Assembly (NCBI RefSeq): GCF_002379585.1
Contig: NZ_DFUE01000016.1
Coordinates: 68,316 to 132,315, forward strand
Reading direction: 5' to 3'
Length of the DNA: 64,000 nucleotides
Source: Pseudomonas sp. UBA4194
Lineage (GTDB): Bacteria; Pseudomonadota; Gammaproteobacteria; Pseudomonadales; Pseudomonadaceae
Both the position numbers and the translations under genes were made by a program. The notes below the pieces were generated by a model. It saw nothing but the letters and a program-made list of their open reading frames with translations. It did no database searches and had not been told where the DNA came from. Shown piece after piece: positions 26,020 through 34,475 of this stretch. Numbering within the stretch: the first letter of the stretch is position 1; each line of letters starts with the position of its first letter.

Positions 26020-27369
26020 ATGAGCCACACCCAAGCGTTGTCGGCCTTTCTGGCTGACCTGCACTACGAGCAGATCCCGGCCCTTGTGCTGGATCGCACC
26101 GAGGACCTGTTTCTGGACTGGATCGGCTCGGCACTGGCCAGCCAAGGTGCGCGCCCCATACCCTTGTTCGAGCGCTACGCCGAGCGCATGGGCCCCCGCG
26201 ACGGCCCGGCGAAAATTCTGGTCAGTGGCCGCAGTACCTCGCCCTACTTCGCCGCCTTGGTCAACGGCGCTTCGTCACACCTGGTCGAGCAGGATGATTT
26301 GCACAACAGCTCCGTGCTGCACCCCGCTACCGTGGTGTTCTCGGCCGTTCTGGCGGCAGCGCAGGACCTGGACAAGTCCGGCAAGGATTTACTGTTGGCG
26401 TCGGTGGCCGGCTACGAGGCGGGCATCCGCATCGGCGAATTCCTTGGCCGCTCCCACTACCGCATCTTCCATACCACCGCTACCGTCGGCACCCTCGCCG
26501 CCGCCGTCGCGGTCGGCAAGTTGCTGGCGTTCAACCAGGATCAATTCATTCATCTACTGGGTAACGCCGGCACTCAGGCGGCGGGGCTCTGGGAGTTTCT
26601 GCGCGACGCCGCCGATTCCAAACAGCTGCACACCGCCAAGGCTGCCGCCGACGGCTTGCTCGCCGCCTACATGACGGCGGACGGCCTGACCGGGGCACGC
26701 AATATCCTCGAAGGCGATCAGGGCATGGCCGCCGGGATGTCCAGCGACGCCGACCCCAGCAAACTATCGGACCGCCTGGGCACGCGCTGGGCGCTGGTGG
26801 AAACCTCGTTCAAATTTCATGCGTCCTGTCGGCACACCCACCCCGCTGCCGATGCGCTACTGCATCTGATGCAACGCGAAGGGCTGCACCATGGGCAGAT
26901 TGCAACAGTCATCACCCGTGTCCACCAAGGGGCTATCGACGTCTTGGGCCGAGTGAGCAAACCCAGCACCGTGCACCAGGCGAAATTTTCCATGGGCACC
27001 GTATTGGGCCTGATCGCCGTGCACGGCAGCGCCCAGTTGATCGAGTTTCGTGACCTGGCGCTGACCGACAGCGACGTCGATGCCTTTCGCGAGAAGGTCA
27101 GCATGGCGCTGGACCCCGAAGTCGATGCGGCATACCCCTCCCGCTGGCTGGGCCGCGTGATCGTCACGACCACCGACGGGCGCACGTTGAGCGCGGCCAT
27201 CGACGAACCCAAGGGCGATCCCGGCAACACCCTGTCGCGGCCGGAGCTGGAAGCCAAGTTCCAGCGGCTGCTGGCGTTCTCCGGTGCGCGCACGGTTGAA
27301 CAAGGCAAGACGCTGATCGACAAGGTCTGGCATCTGCGCGACGCCCAACGCCTGGCCGATCTGATCTGA
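26020..27369 (+). CDS. MmgE/PrpD family protein
   Basis: A 449-residue member of the MmgE/PrpD fold, which includes 2-methylcitrate dehydratase and cis-aconitate decarboxylase. N-terminal all-helical domain with DWIGSALASQGARP, VNGASSHLVEQDDLHNSSVLHP with a conserved Asp-Asp pair and His, AGYEAGIRIGE, and FKFHASCRHTHPAADAL at about 267. The family relation to cis-aconitate decarboxylase, which makes itaconate, is notable beside itaconate degradation genes, but the exact reaction here is unknown. Tight spacing (10 bp) with the dehydrogenase gene. Confidence 0.88.
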   Translation: MSHTQALSAFLADLHYEQIPALVLDRTEDLFLDWIGSALASQGARPIPLFERYAERMGPRDGPAKILVSGRSTSPYFAALVNGASSHLVEQDDLHNSSVLHPATVVFSAVLAAAQDLDKSGKDLLLASVAGYEAGIRIGEFLGRSHYRIFHTTATVGTLAAAVAVGKLLAFNQDQFIHLLGNAGTQAAGLWEFLRDAADSKQLHTAKAAADGLLAAYMTADGLTGARNILEGDQGMAAGMSSDADPSKLSDRLGTRWALVETSFKFHASCRHTHPAADALLHLMQREGLHHGQIATVITRVHQGAIDVLGRVSKPSTVHQAKFSMGTVLGLIAVHGSAQLIEFRDLALTDSDVDAFREKVSMALDPEVDAAYPSRWLGRVIVTTTDGRTLSAAIDEPKGDPGNTLSRPELEAKFQRLLAFSGARTVEQGKTLIDKVWHLRDAQRLADLI

Positions 27370-27391
27370 CTTGACGAACAAGGTAGCAGCC

Positions 27392-28591
27392 ATGACTCAG
27401 CTCAACCCACGTCCACTGGACGGCATCACCGTGATCAGCCTGGAACACGCCATCGCCGCACCTTTCTGCACTCGACAACTGGCCGATCTGGGTGCCCGCG
27501 TGGTGAAGGTCGAGCGCCCCGGCAGCGGCGACTTCGCCCGGGGCTACGACCAGCGCGTCGACGGCCTGGCGTCCCACTTCGTATGGACCAACCGCTCCAA
27601 GGAAAGCCTGACCCTGGACCTCAAGCATGACACTGCGCAGGCTATCCTCGAAGCCCTGCTGGGCAAGGCCGACGTACTGGTGCAGAACCTGGCACCGGGG
27701 GCGGCAGCGCGCATGGGGCTGTCCTTCGAAGCGCTGCACGAGCGATTTCCGCGGCTGATCGTCTGTGATATTTCCGGCTACGGCGAGGGTGGACCTTACG
27801 AAAGGAAAAAGGCCTATGACCTGCTGATCCAGAGCGAAGGCGGTTTTCTCTCGGTCACGGGAGGTCCGGGTGAAGACGACATGGCCAAGGCCGGCTGCTC
27901 GATTGCCGACATCGCTGCGGGAATGTACGCCTACACCGGCATCCTCTCGGCGCTGATGCTGCGCGACAAGACCGGCGTCGGCAGCCGCATCGACGTATCG
28001 ATGCTCGAAAGCCTGGTGGAGTGGATGGGCTACCCGCTGTACTACGCCTACAACGGTGCCCCGCCACCAGCGCGGGCAGGCGCGGCGCATTCGACCATCT
28101 ACCCCTATGGCCCCTTTCCTACCGGTGGCGGTGGCACGGTGATGCTGGGCTTGCAGAACGAGCGGGAGTGGGCGCTGTTCTGCGACAAGGTGCTGCTGGA
28201 TTCGGCCCTGGCCACCGACGAGCGTTTCTCGGCCAACTTCAACCGTTCGCAGAACCGAGAGGTGCTGCGCCAGATCATCGTCGACAGTTTCGCCGCACTG
28301 TCGGTCGGGCAAGTGCTGGCGCGTCTGGAGGAGGCCCAGATCGCCAATGCCCGCGTCAACGACATGGCCGGCGTATGGGATCACCCGCAGCTCCAGGCGC
28401 GAGACCGATGGCGGCAGGTCGACAGCCCCTCGGGCCAGTTGCCGGCGCTGTTGCCGCCGGCCAGCAACGCGGCCTTCACCCCGCGCATGGAGGGCGTGCC
28501 GGGACTGGGTCAGCACACCGCGAGCATCCTTCAGGAGCTGGGCTATTCCACCGATGAGCAGGCTCGGTTGCTCGCCGCAGGTGTCGTCTGA
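27392..28591 (+). CDS. ict: Itaconate CoA-transferase, CaiB/BaiF family
   Basis: A 399-residue class III CoA-transferase. The N-terminal GITVISLEHAIAAPFCTRQLADLGA and KVERPGSGDFAR segments are typical, and the catalytic Asp lies in KKAYDLLIQSEGG (about 142). Placed between the hydratase and the lyase genes, it should transfer CoA from succinyl-CoA to itaconate, the first step of the pathway, like PA0882. The ATG at MTQLNPRP is preceded by AAGGTAG. Starts 22 bp after the MmgE/PrpD gene. Confidence 0.87.
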   Translation: MTQLNPRPLDGITVISLEHAIAAPFCTRQLADLGARVVKVERPGSGDFARGYDQRVDGLASHFVWTNRSKESLTLDLKHDTAQAILEALLGKADVLVQNLAPGAAARMGLSFEALHERFPRLIVCDISGYGEGGPYERKKAYDLLIQSEGGFLSVTGGPGEDDMAKAGCSIADIAAGMYAYTGILSALMLRDKTGVGSRIDVSMLESLVEWMGYPLYYAYNGAPPPARAGAAHSTIYPYGPFPTGGGGTVMLGLQNEREWALFCDKVLLDSALATDERFSANFNRSQNREVLRQIIVDSFAALSVGQVLARLEEAQIANARVNDMAGVWDHPQLQARDRWRQVDSPSGQLPALLPPASNAAFTPRMEGVPGLGQHTASILQELGYSTDEQARLLAAGVV

Positions 28592-28636
28592 CCGTCTCTC
28601 TGGCTTTTCAAATCTGCATTGAAGGAAGTGCACACC

Positions 28637-29461
28637 ATGGCCGAACCTGTCGTTCGTTCAGCGTTATTCGTACCGGGCAGCCGCCCCGAGCGCTTCGCCA
28701 AAGCCTTGGCCGCAGGCGCGGACGTGGTCATCGTCGACTTCGAGGATGCGGTCGAGGAGCTGCTCAAGCGCAAGGCCCGCGATAACCTCGCCGCGTTTCT
28801 GCAGCAACACCCGCACAGCTCGGTATGGGTGCGAGTCAATGCCCCGGAGCACGGGGAGCATGGCGCAGACCTGACATTCTGCAGCCAACAGCCGGGCGTG
28901 GCCGGCGTGCTGCTGCCCAAAGTCGAGAGCGCCGCTCAGGTCGCGGCGGCATCGCGCGGCGGCAAACCGGTCTGGCCGATCATCGAGAGCGCGAGGGGCC
29001 TGTTGGCGCTTGAAGAAATCGCCCATGCCCAAGGGGTCCAGCGCTTGTCCTTCGGCAGCCTCGACCTGGCGCTGGATCTGAACCTCAACACCGGCACTGC
29101 TGCAGCCCTGATGTTTCTCGATCAGGCGCGCATGGCCGTGCAGCTCCACTCCCGTGGCGCCGGTCTGTTACCGCCGCTGGACGGCGTCTACCCTGCCATC
29201 GGCGACCCGGACGGCCTGCGCCAGGCGATCAGGCATGCCTATGACATGGGCTACGGCGGCGCGCTGTGCATCCATCCCAGGCAAGTGCCGGTGATTCACG
29301 ACGCATTGCTGCCCAGCCCGCAGGATCTGCAATGGGCACGCAACGTGGTCGCTGCCAGCGCCGCTGCCAAGGGCGCCGGCGCCTTTCAACTCGACGGGCA
29401 GATGGTCGATGCGCCCGTCTTGCTGCGCGCGCAGCAGTTGCTGGCACGGGCACCGGGTTAG
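28637..29461 (+). CDS. ccl: (S)-citramalyl-CoA lyase, HpcH/HpaI family
   Basis: A 274-residue aldolase-type lyase of the CitE/HpcH group. It shows RSALFVPGSRPERF at the start, a metal-binding VDFEDAVEE (about 35-43), WPIIESARGLLALEEIA (Glu) and FGSLDLALDLN (Asp), matching the Mg-binding residues of the family. It should split (S)-citramalyl-CoA to acetyl-CoA and pyruvate, the last step of itaconate degradation. GAAGGAAG precedes the start. It is the last gene of the cluster, and no transporter gene follows. Confidence 0.87.
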   Translation: MAEPVVRSALFVPGSRPERFAKALAAGADVVIVDFEDAVEELLKRKARDNLAAFLQQHPHSSVWVRVNAPEHGEHGADLTFCSQQPGVAGVLLPKVESAAQVAAASRGGKPVWPIIESARGLLALEEIAHAQGVQRLSFGSLDLALDLNLNTGTAAALMFLDQARMAVQLHSRGAGLLPPLDGVYPAIGDPDGLRQAIRHAYDMGYGGALCIHPRQVPVIHDALLPSPQDLQWARNVVAASAAAKGAGAFQLDGQMVDAPVLLRAQQLLARAPG

Positions 29462-29570
29462 CGGGTGGAAATGGGCGACACCCTCCCGGGCCTCGAAACA
29501 CCCGGCTGTGAACAGGCAGCCCTGGTTTGCTGTCCACCGCATACGATTCCTTCGTACCCAGGTGGCGACC

Positions 29571-30944
29571 ATGACCGACAACACCCGCCCCGCCGTACTC
29601 GAGCTGATTGGCAACACGCCGCTGGTGCGTGTCAGCCGCTTCGATACCGGCCCGTGCACGCTGTTTCTCAAACTCGAATCGCAGAACCCCGGCGGTTCGA
29701 TCAAGGATCGCATTGGCCTGGCCATGATCGATGCGGCCGAACGTGACGGTCGATTGCGGCCCGGTGGCACCATCATCGAGGCCACCGCAGGCAATACTGG
29801 CCTGGGCCTGGCGCTGGTGGGTCGGGCCAAGGGCTATCGGGTGGTGCTGGTGGTGCCGGACAAGATGTCCACCGAGAAGGTCCTGCACCTCAAGGCCATG
29901 GGCGCCGAGGTGCACACCACCCGCTCGGACGTCGGCAAGGGCCACCCCGAGTACTACCAGGACATGGCCGCGCGCATCGCCGAGGACATTCCCGATGCAT
30001 TCTTCGCCGACCAGTTCAACAACCCTGCTAACCCTCTGGCTCACGAGACCAGCACTGGCCCGGAGATCTGGGCCCAGACTCAGCACGATCTGGATGCGAT
30101 CGTGGTGGGCGTCGGCTCGGCAGGCACCTTGACCGGTCTGACCCGCTTCTTCAAACGCGTCCAGCCGGACCTGGCCATGGTGCTGGCGGACCCCGAAGGC
30201 TCGGTGATGGCCGAGTACAGCCGCAGCGGCACCCTCGGCACGCCGGGCTCATGGGCCGTGGAAGGCATCGGCGAAGATTTCATTCCATCGATTGCCGACC
30301 TCTCCAGCGTACGCCAGGCCTACTCCATCAGTGATGAAGAAAGCTTCGATCACGCCCGGCAACTGCTGCGCGCAGAGGGCATCCTGGGGGGCTCGTCCAC
30401 CGGCACGCTGCTGGCCGCGGCGCTACGCTATTGCCGGGAACAGACCGAGCCCAAGCGCGTGGTGACGTTCGTCTGCGACACCGGCACCCGCTACCTGTCC
30501 AAGGTCTATAACGACCAATGGATGAACGACCAGGGCCTGCTGCAATACAAGCACTACAACGACCTGCGCGACCTGATCGCCCGGCGCTTCGAGGATGGCC
30601 GGGTGATCAGCGTCGGGCCCGACGATACCTTGCTGACAGCCTTCCAGCGCATGCGCCTGACCGACGTCTCGCAACTCCCGGTACTCCAGGGCCAGAAGCT
30701 GATGGGGGTGATCGACGAGTCAGACATCCTGCTGGGCATGCAGCACGACCCCGCCCACTTCCACACCACGGTCGGCAGCGCCATGACCACCCACCTGCAA
30801 ACGCTGCCGCCTACCGCCAGCCTGGCGCAGTTGCAGGCTGAACTGGACCGTGGCCTGGTGGCAATCATTGCCGATGAATCAGGCTTTCATGGCCTGATCA
30901 CCCGCGTCGACCTGCTCAACCATCTACGGAGATCCCAGGCATGA
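29571..30944 (+). CDS. Cystathionine beta-synthase with CBS domain pair
   Basis: A 457-residue PLP enzyme that condenses serine (or O-acetylserine) with homocysteine to cystathionine. The PLP Lys is Lys45 in PGGSIKDRIG, followed by TAGNTGLGLAL and a phosphate-binding GGSSTGTLLA. Two C-terminal CBS motifs (about 335-455) could bind an adenosyl ligand as in other CBS enzymes. No heme motif is present. It overlaps the gamma-lyase gene by four bases (ATGA), so both are made together as a reverse transsulfuration unit. Confidence 0.92.
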   Translation: MTDNTRPAVLELIGNTPLVRVSRFDTGPCTLFLKLESQNPGGSIKDRIGLAMIDAAERDGRLRPGGTIIEATAGNTGLGLALVGRAKGYRVVLVVPDKMSTEKVLHLKAMGAEVHTTRSDVGKGHPEYYQDMAARIAEDIPDAFFADQFNNPANPLAHETSTGPEIWAQTQHDLDAIVVGVGSAGTLTGLTRFFKRVQPDLAMVLADPEGSVMAEYSRSGTLGTPGSWAVEGIGEDFIPSIADLSSVRQAYSISDEESFDHARQLLRAEGILGGSSTGTLLAAALRYCREQTEPKRVVTFVCDTGTRYLSKVYNDQWMNDQGLLQYKHYNDLRDLIARRFEDGRVISVGPDDTLLTAFQRMRLTDVSQLPVLQGQKLMGVIDESDILLGMQHDPAHFHTTVGSAMTTHLQTLPPTASLAQLQAELDRGLVAIIADESGFHGLITRVDLLNHLRRSQA

Positions 30945-32107
30945 GCCGCCACGATAAAGACGACTTCGCCACCCGCGTGATCCATGCCGGGCAGTCCCCG
31001 GACCCATCCACCGGCGCGCTCATGCCGCCGATCTACGCCAACTCGACCTATCTGCAGGAGAGCCCCGGCGTGCACAAGGGCCTGGACTACGGCCGTTCCC
31101 ACAACCCCACCCGCTTCGCGCTGGAGCGCTGCGTCGCCGACCTGGAAGGTGGTACGCAGGCCTTTGCCTTCGCCTCGGGGCTGGCGGCCATCTCGACGGT
31201 GCTCGAACTGCTCGACGCCGGCAGCCATATTGTCTCGGGCAACGACGTGTACGGCGGTACCTTTCGCCTGTTCGACAAGGTGCGCCAACGCAGTGCCGGG
31301 CATCGCTTCAGCTACGTCGACCTGGCAGATATCAATGCCTTCGAAGCTTCTTTGCAACCGGACACCCGCATGGTGTGGGTGGAAACGCCCAGCAACCCCC
31401 TGCTGAGCCTGGCGGACCTGAGCGCCATCGCCCAGCTGTGCCGCGCGCGCGGCATCCTCTGCGTGGCCGACAACACCTTCGCCAGCCCGTGGATCCAGCG
31501 CCCGCTGGAGCTGGGTTTCGACATCGTGGTGCACTCCACCACCAAATACCTGAATGGACACTCCGACGTCATCGGCGGCATCGCTGTGGTCGGGCAGAAT
31601 CCTGAGTTGGCCGAACGCCTGGGGTTTCTGCAGAACTCGGTAGGTGCCATCGCCGGGCCCTTCGATGCCTTCCTTACCCTGCGCGGCATCAAGACCCTGG
31701 CCCTGCGCATGGAGCGCCACTGCAGCAATGCCTTGGCGCTGGCGCAGTGGCTGGAGCAGCAGCCCCAGGTCGCCCGCGTGCATTACCCGGGCCTGCCGTC
31801 CCACCCGCAGCACGCACTGGCGCAGCGGCAGATGCGTGGCTTCGGCGGGATGATCTCCGTCGACCTGAATACCGACCTCGCCGGCGCACGGCGCTTTCTC
31901 GAAACGGTGCAGCTGTTCGCCCTCGCCGAAAGCCTGGGCGGCGTGGAAAGCCTGATCGAGCATCCGGCGATCATGACCCACGCCAGCATCCCCGCGGACA
32001 TTCGTGCGCAGCTGGGCATCGGCGATGGGTTGGTGCGGTTGTCGGTGGGTGTGGAGGCGCTTGAGGACCTGCGCGCCGACCTGGCGCAGGCGTTGGGGCG
32101 GATATAG
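30941..32107 (+). CDS. Cystathionine gamma-lyase (Cys/Met metabolism PLP enzyme)
   Basis: A 388-residue PLP enzyme of the Cys/Met metabolism family. The PLP Lys is about residue 202 in HSTTKYLNGHSD, with FASGLAAIS and ETPSNPLL as supporting motifs. With the coupled beta-synthase it would turn homocysteine into cysteine, 2-oxobutyrate and ammonia. A cystathionine gamma-synthase cannot be fully excluded, but the partner gene favours the lyase. It is followed by a REP element. Confidence 0.9.
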   Translation: MSRHDKDDFATRVIHAGQSPDPSTGALMPPIYANSTYLQESPGVHKGLDYGRSHNPTRFALERCVADLEGGTQAFAFASGLAAISTVLELLDAGSHIVSGNDVYGGTFRLFDKVRQRSAGHRFSYVDLADINAFEASLQPDTRMVWVETPSNPLLSLADLSAIAQLCRARGILCVADNTFASPWIQRPLELGFDIVVHSTTKYLNGHSDVIGGIAVVGQNPELAERLGFLQNSVGAIAGPFDAFLTLRGIKTLALRMERHCSNALALAQWLEQQPQVARVHYPGLPSHPQHALAQRQMRGFGGMISVDLNTDLAGARRFLETVQLFALAESLGGVESLIEHPAIMTHASIPADIRAQLGIGDGLVRLSVGVEALEDLRADLAQALGRI

Positions 32108-32147
32108 CTGGCGCGGATATAGAAGGTAGTAATGTTTGTCGCTGTGA

Positions 32148-32184
32148 TGGCTTCTTCGCGGCTTTACGCCGCTCCTACAGGGGG
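32148..32184. repeat. REP element after the gamma-lyase gene
   Basis: One REP copy with the core cttcgcggctttacgccgctcctacaggg, in the gap between two convergent genes. Confidence 0.8.
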
Positions 32185-32207
32185 CGGCGTTATGCCGAGC
32201 GCGGGCC

Positions 32208-32843
32208 TCAGTAGGTTACCGACGGGGTGGACAGGCGGGCCGTTTGCGGGAAGCGGTGAGGCTGCTGGCGTGCCACCTGGGCTTGTACGTGTGCGGCGGC
32301 ATCGAGCACGCGTTGTGCCCAGTTCTCGTCGTCCGGACGCACCACTACCACGCGAAAGCCGTGGTCATGGCCTTCGCTCTTGACGCCCTCGGAGTCATCC
32401 ACGTGCAGGTCGATATCGAAGGCCGAAGGCAGTTTGGATGGCGCATTGGCCAACCCACGCTCGGCCAGAATCTGATTGTGCACCACGCTGTTGACCACAC
32501 CGTCGACGTGAATGCCGTACAGCATCAGCCAGCGGCGAATGTAGGCCGGGGTGCGGCCGGACGAGGTATAGACCCACACGCTGCAGCCCTGGCGACGCAG
32601 CTCGCGGGTCAGCGACCGAGTGCCCACGCGCAGCGGCTCGCCCAGCCAGCGATGCACGAACGCCGGCAGGCGGCTGTGCTCGGCGGCACTGTGGTGCGGC
32701 AGGCAAGCCAGGGTGTCATCGATATCGAACGAGATACGAATGCGCTGACGCTTGAAGCGGGTCATCGGCACCACGGCCTGGACGACTTGCTCCAGCTGCT
32801 TTCGAAGCAGGCGGCAGGCATTGAGCATGGCGAACTTTTTCAT
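32208..32843 (-). CDS. HAD superfamily hydrolase coupled to a Fic-like gene
   Basis: A 211-residue HAD protein. Motif I is FDIDDTL (Asp40, Asp42), motif II is probably VYTSSGRT (about 92-99), and a Lys in APSKLP plus DLHVDDSEG (about 146-154) supply motifs III and IV. All residues for a phosphatase are present. No substrate is known. It overlaps the upstream Fic-like gene by four bases (ATGA), so the pair is translated together. The C-terminal 30 residues are basic and Gln/Pro-rich. Confidence 0.8.
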   Translation of the reverse strand: MKKFAMLNACRLLRKQLEQVVQAVVPMTRFKRQRIRISFDIDDTLACLPHHSAAEHSRLPAFVHRWLGEPLRVGTRSLTRELRRQGCSVWVYTSSGRTPAYIRRWLMLYGIHVDGVVNSVVHNQILAERGLANAPSKLPSAFDIDLHVDDSEGVKSEGHDHGFRVVVVRPDDENWAQRVLDAAAHVQAQVARQQPHRFPQTARLSTPSVTY

Positions 32844-33541
32844 CGGGCTATCCCTTGGCAGGCCGCCGATTGCTTCGCGCTCAGGAAGAACTGCTTCGGG
32901 TCCGGAGCATGGTCCTCCAGAAACGCTGCGTACTTCTTCTTGATCTTGGGCAATTCGTACAAGGCCTTGACACCGTGTTTGGCTGAGTTGCGTATCACCG
33001 AGGACGGGTTGTAATAGCCCTCGGCATTGTCCAGCGCCAGCACGAACGGGGGCTTCCCTTCGCGCATCAGCAGGTAGCTGACGATCAGCGACCCACTGCG
33101 ATTGTTACCCTCGATGAACAGCTGCGGCTTGCTCAGGATGCGCACATACACGCCAGCCGCTCGTTTCCATACGGATTCGTTACGGTGCGCGCAGTACCAG
33201 TTGAACAAGTCCTTGATCCCGCCTTCGACGTTGTTGAAAAAGTGCGCTTCGGTTGCTTTCAGGTGCTGCGCGAACTCGACCCTGCGTGCCGGGTCCTGGC
33301 CACACAATACGGTGGCATTGATCTCGAGCATCAGGTCCAGCTGCTGCAGATCGAACAGGTCGACACCCTGTGCCACGTAGTCGTCGATCAACGCATAGCC
33401 TGCCAGCATGTTCTGTAACACTTCGTCGGTGAAGGGATCGCGCTGCTCGGTGAAATGCCGGCTGAGCTCGGCAAATCGGCCCTGTACTTCAACCAGGGCT
33501 CGCTCTATCGCAGGCAGATCGAGGCGACGCTTTGCGGACAT
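32840..33541 (-). CDS. Degenerate Fic-like protein
   Basis: A 233-residue, mostly helical protein with a segment resembling the Fic active-site loop: PQLFIEGNNRSGSLI at about 139-153. Aligned to the canonical HPFxxGNGRxxR, Phe, Glu, Gly-Asn and Arg are kept, but the catalytic His is Gln, the Pro is Leu, and the last Arg is missing. So it may bind nucleotide without transferring AMP. I do not recognise the rest. I chose MSAKRR as the start, since the codons before it lie in the pstB terminator region. Function unknown; the coupled HAD phosphatase is the only context. Confidence 0.6.
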   Translation of the reverse strand: MSAKRRLDLPAIERALVEVQGRFAELSRHFTEQRDPFTDEVLQNMLAGYALIDDYVAQGVDLFDLQQLDLMLEINATVLCGQDPARRVEFAQHLKATEAHFFNNVEGGIKDLFNWYCAHRNESVWKRAAGVYVRILSKPQLFIEGNNRSGSLIVSYLLMREGKPPFVLALDNAEGYYNPSSVIRNSAKHGVKALYELPKIKKKYAAFLEDHAPDPKQFFLSAKQSAACQGIAR

Positions 33542-33576
33542 TAGCTTCTCGAGGTTACAGGAATGTGACAAGGCAC

Positions 33577-33628
33577 AAAAAAAGCCCAAAGGCCGCTCGA
33601 CCCGTCAGGGTCGGCAGCCTTGGCGGGC
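33577..33628 (-). terminator. Rho-independent terminator of the pst operon
   Basis: Read on the minus strand, GCCCGCCAAGGC pairs with GCCTTTGGGC around an inner CGACCC/GGGTCG hairpin, followed by seven T. It starts about ten bases after the pstB stop and separates the pst operon from the Fic-like gene. Confidence 0.85.
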
Positions 33629-33638
33629 GGCGCAAAGG

Positions 33639-34457
33639 CTAGCTGAACTTTCCGCTGATGTAATCACCGGTCATCTGTTCACGCGGGTTCTCGAAGATCT
33701 GGGTGGTAGGGCCCATCTCCACCAGATAGCCCGTGCGTGTGCCCTGGGAAATGTCCACCGAGAAGAATGCTGTGGTGTCGGCGACACGAATGGCCTGCTG
33801 CATGTTGTGGGTCACCAGGGCGATGGTGTAGTCCTTCTTCAGCTCCACCATCAGCTCTTCCACCCGGCGTGTAGCGATCGGGTCGAGCGCCGAGCAGGGC
33901 TCGTCGAGCAACAGCACTTCCGGCTCGGTCGCGATGGCGCGGGCGATGCACAGCCGTTGCTGCTGACCACCGGAAAGCGACAGGCCGCTGACCTTGAGCT
34001 TGTCCTTCACTTCATCCCACAGCGCGGCGCCTTGCAGGGCGTGCTTGACGCGGTCGCCCAGGTCGCCCTTGTAGCGATTCAGGCGCAGGCCGAAAGCCAC
34101 GTTGTCGAAAATGCTCATCGAGAACGGGTTGGGCTGCTGGAACACCATGCCGATGTAGCGGCGTACCACGACCGGGTCCACACCCTTGCCGTAGACATCC
34201 TGGCCAAGAAAGTGCACATGGCCTTCGAAACGGAAGCCCTTGACCAGGTCGTTCATGCGGTTGAGGCTGCGCAGCACGGTACTCTTGCCACAACCGGACG
34301 GGCCGATGAAACCGGTGATCTTGTTCTTTTCGATCGGCACATGGCTGTCACGCACGGCCAGGAAATTGCCGTAGAAAATCTTGTCCAGCTTGCAGTCCAT
34401 GACCACTGGCGACTGGGTCTGGAGCGGGGCGACTTTTTGCGCTGATAGCTGATTCAC
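33639..34457 (-). CDS. pstB: Phosphate ABC transporter ATP-binding protein
   Basis: A 272-residue ABC ATPase that drives high-affinity phosphate uptake. Walker A is GPSGCGKST (about 56-64), the signature is SLSGGQQQRLCIARA, and Walker B is LLLDEPCSALDP. GNFLAVRDSHVPIEKNKI and the length match PstB. Last gene of pstSCAB, 18 bp after pstA. phoU, which usually follows, is absent; a strong terminator comes instead. Confidence 0.95.
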   Translation of the reverse strand: MNQLSAQKVAPLQTQSPVVMDCKLDKIFYGNFLAVRDSHVPIEKNKITGFIGPSGCGKSTVLRSLNRMNDLVKGFRFEGHVHFLGQDVYGKGVDPVVVRRYIGMVFQQPNPFSMSIFDNVAFGLRLNRYKGDLGDRVKHALQGAALWDEVKDKLKVSGLSLSGGQQQRLCIARAIATEPEVLLLDEPCSALDPIATRRVEELMVELKKDYTIALVTHNMQQAIRVADTTAFFSVDISQGTRTGYLVEMGPTTQIFENPREQMTGDYISGKFS

Positions 34458-34475
34458 GATTGAGGTGCTCCGTTC

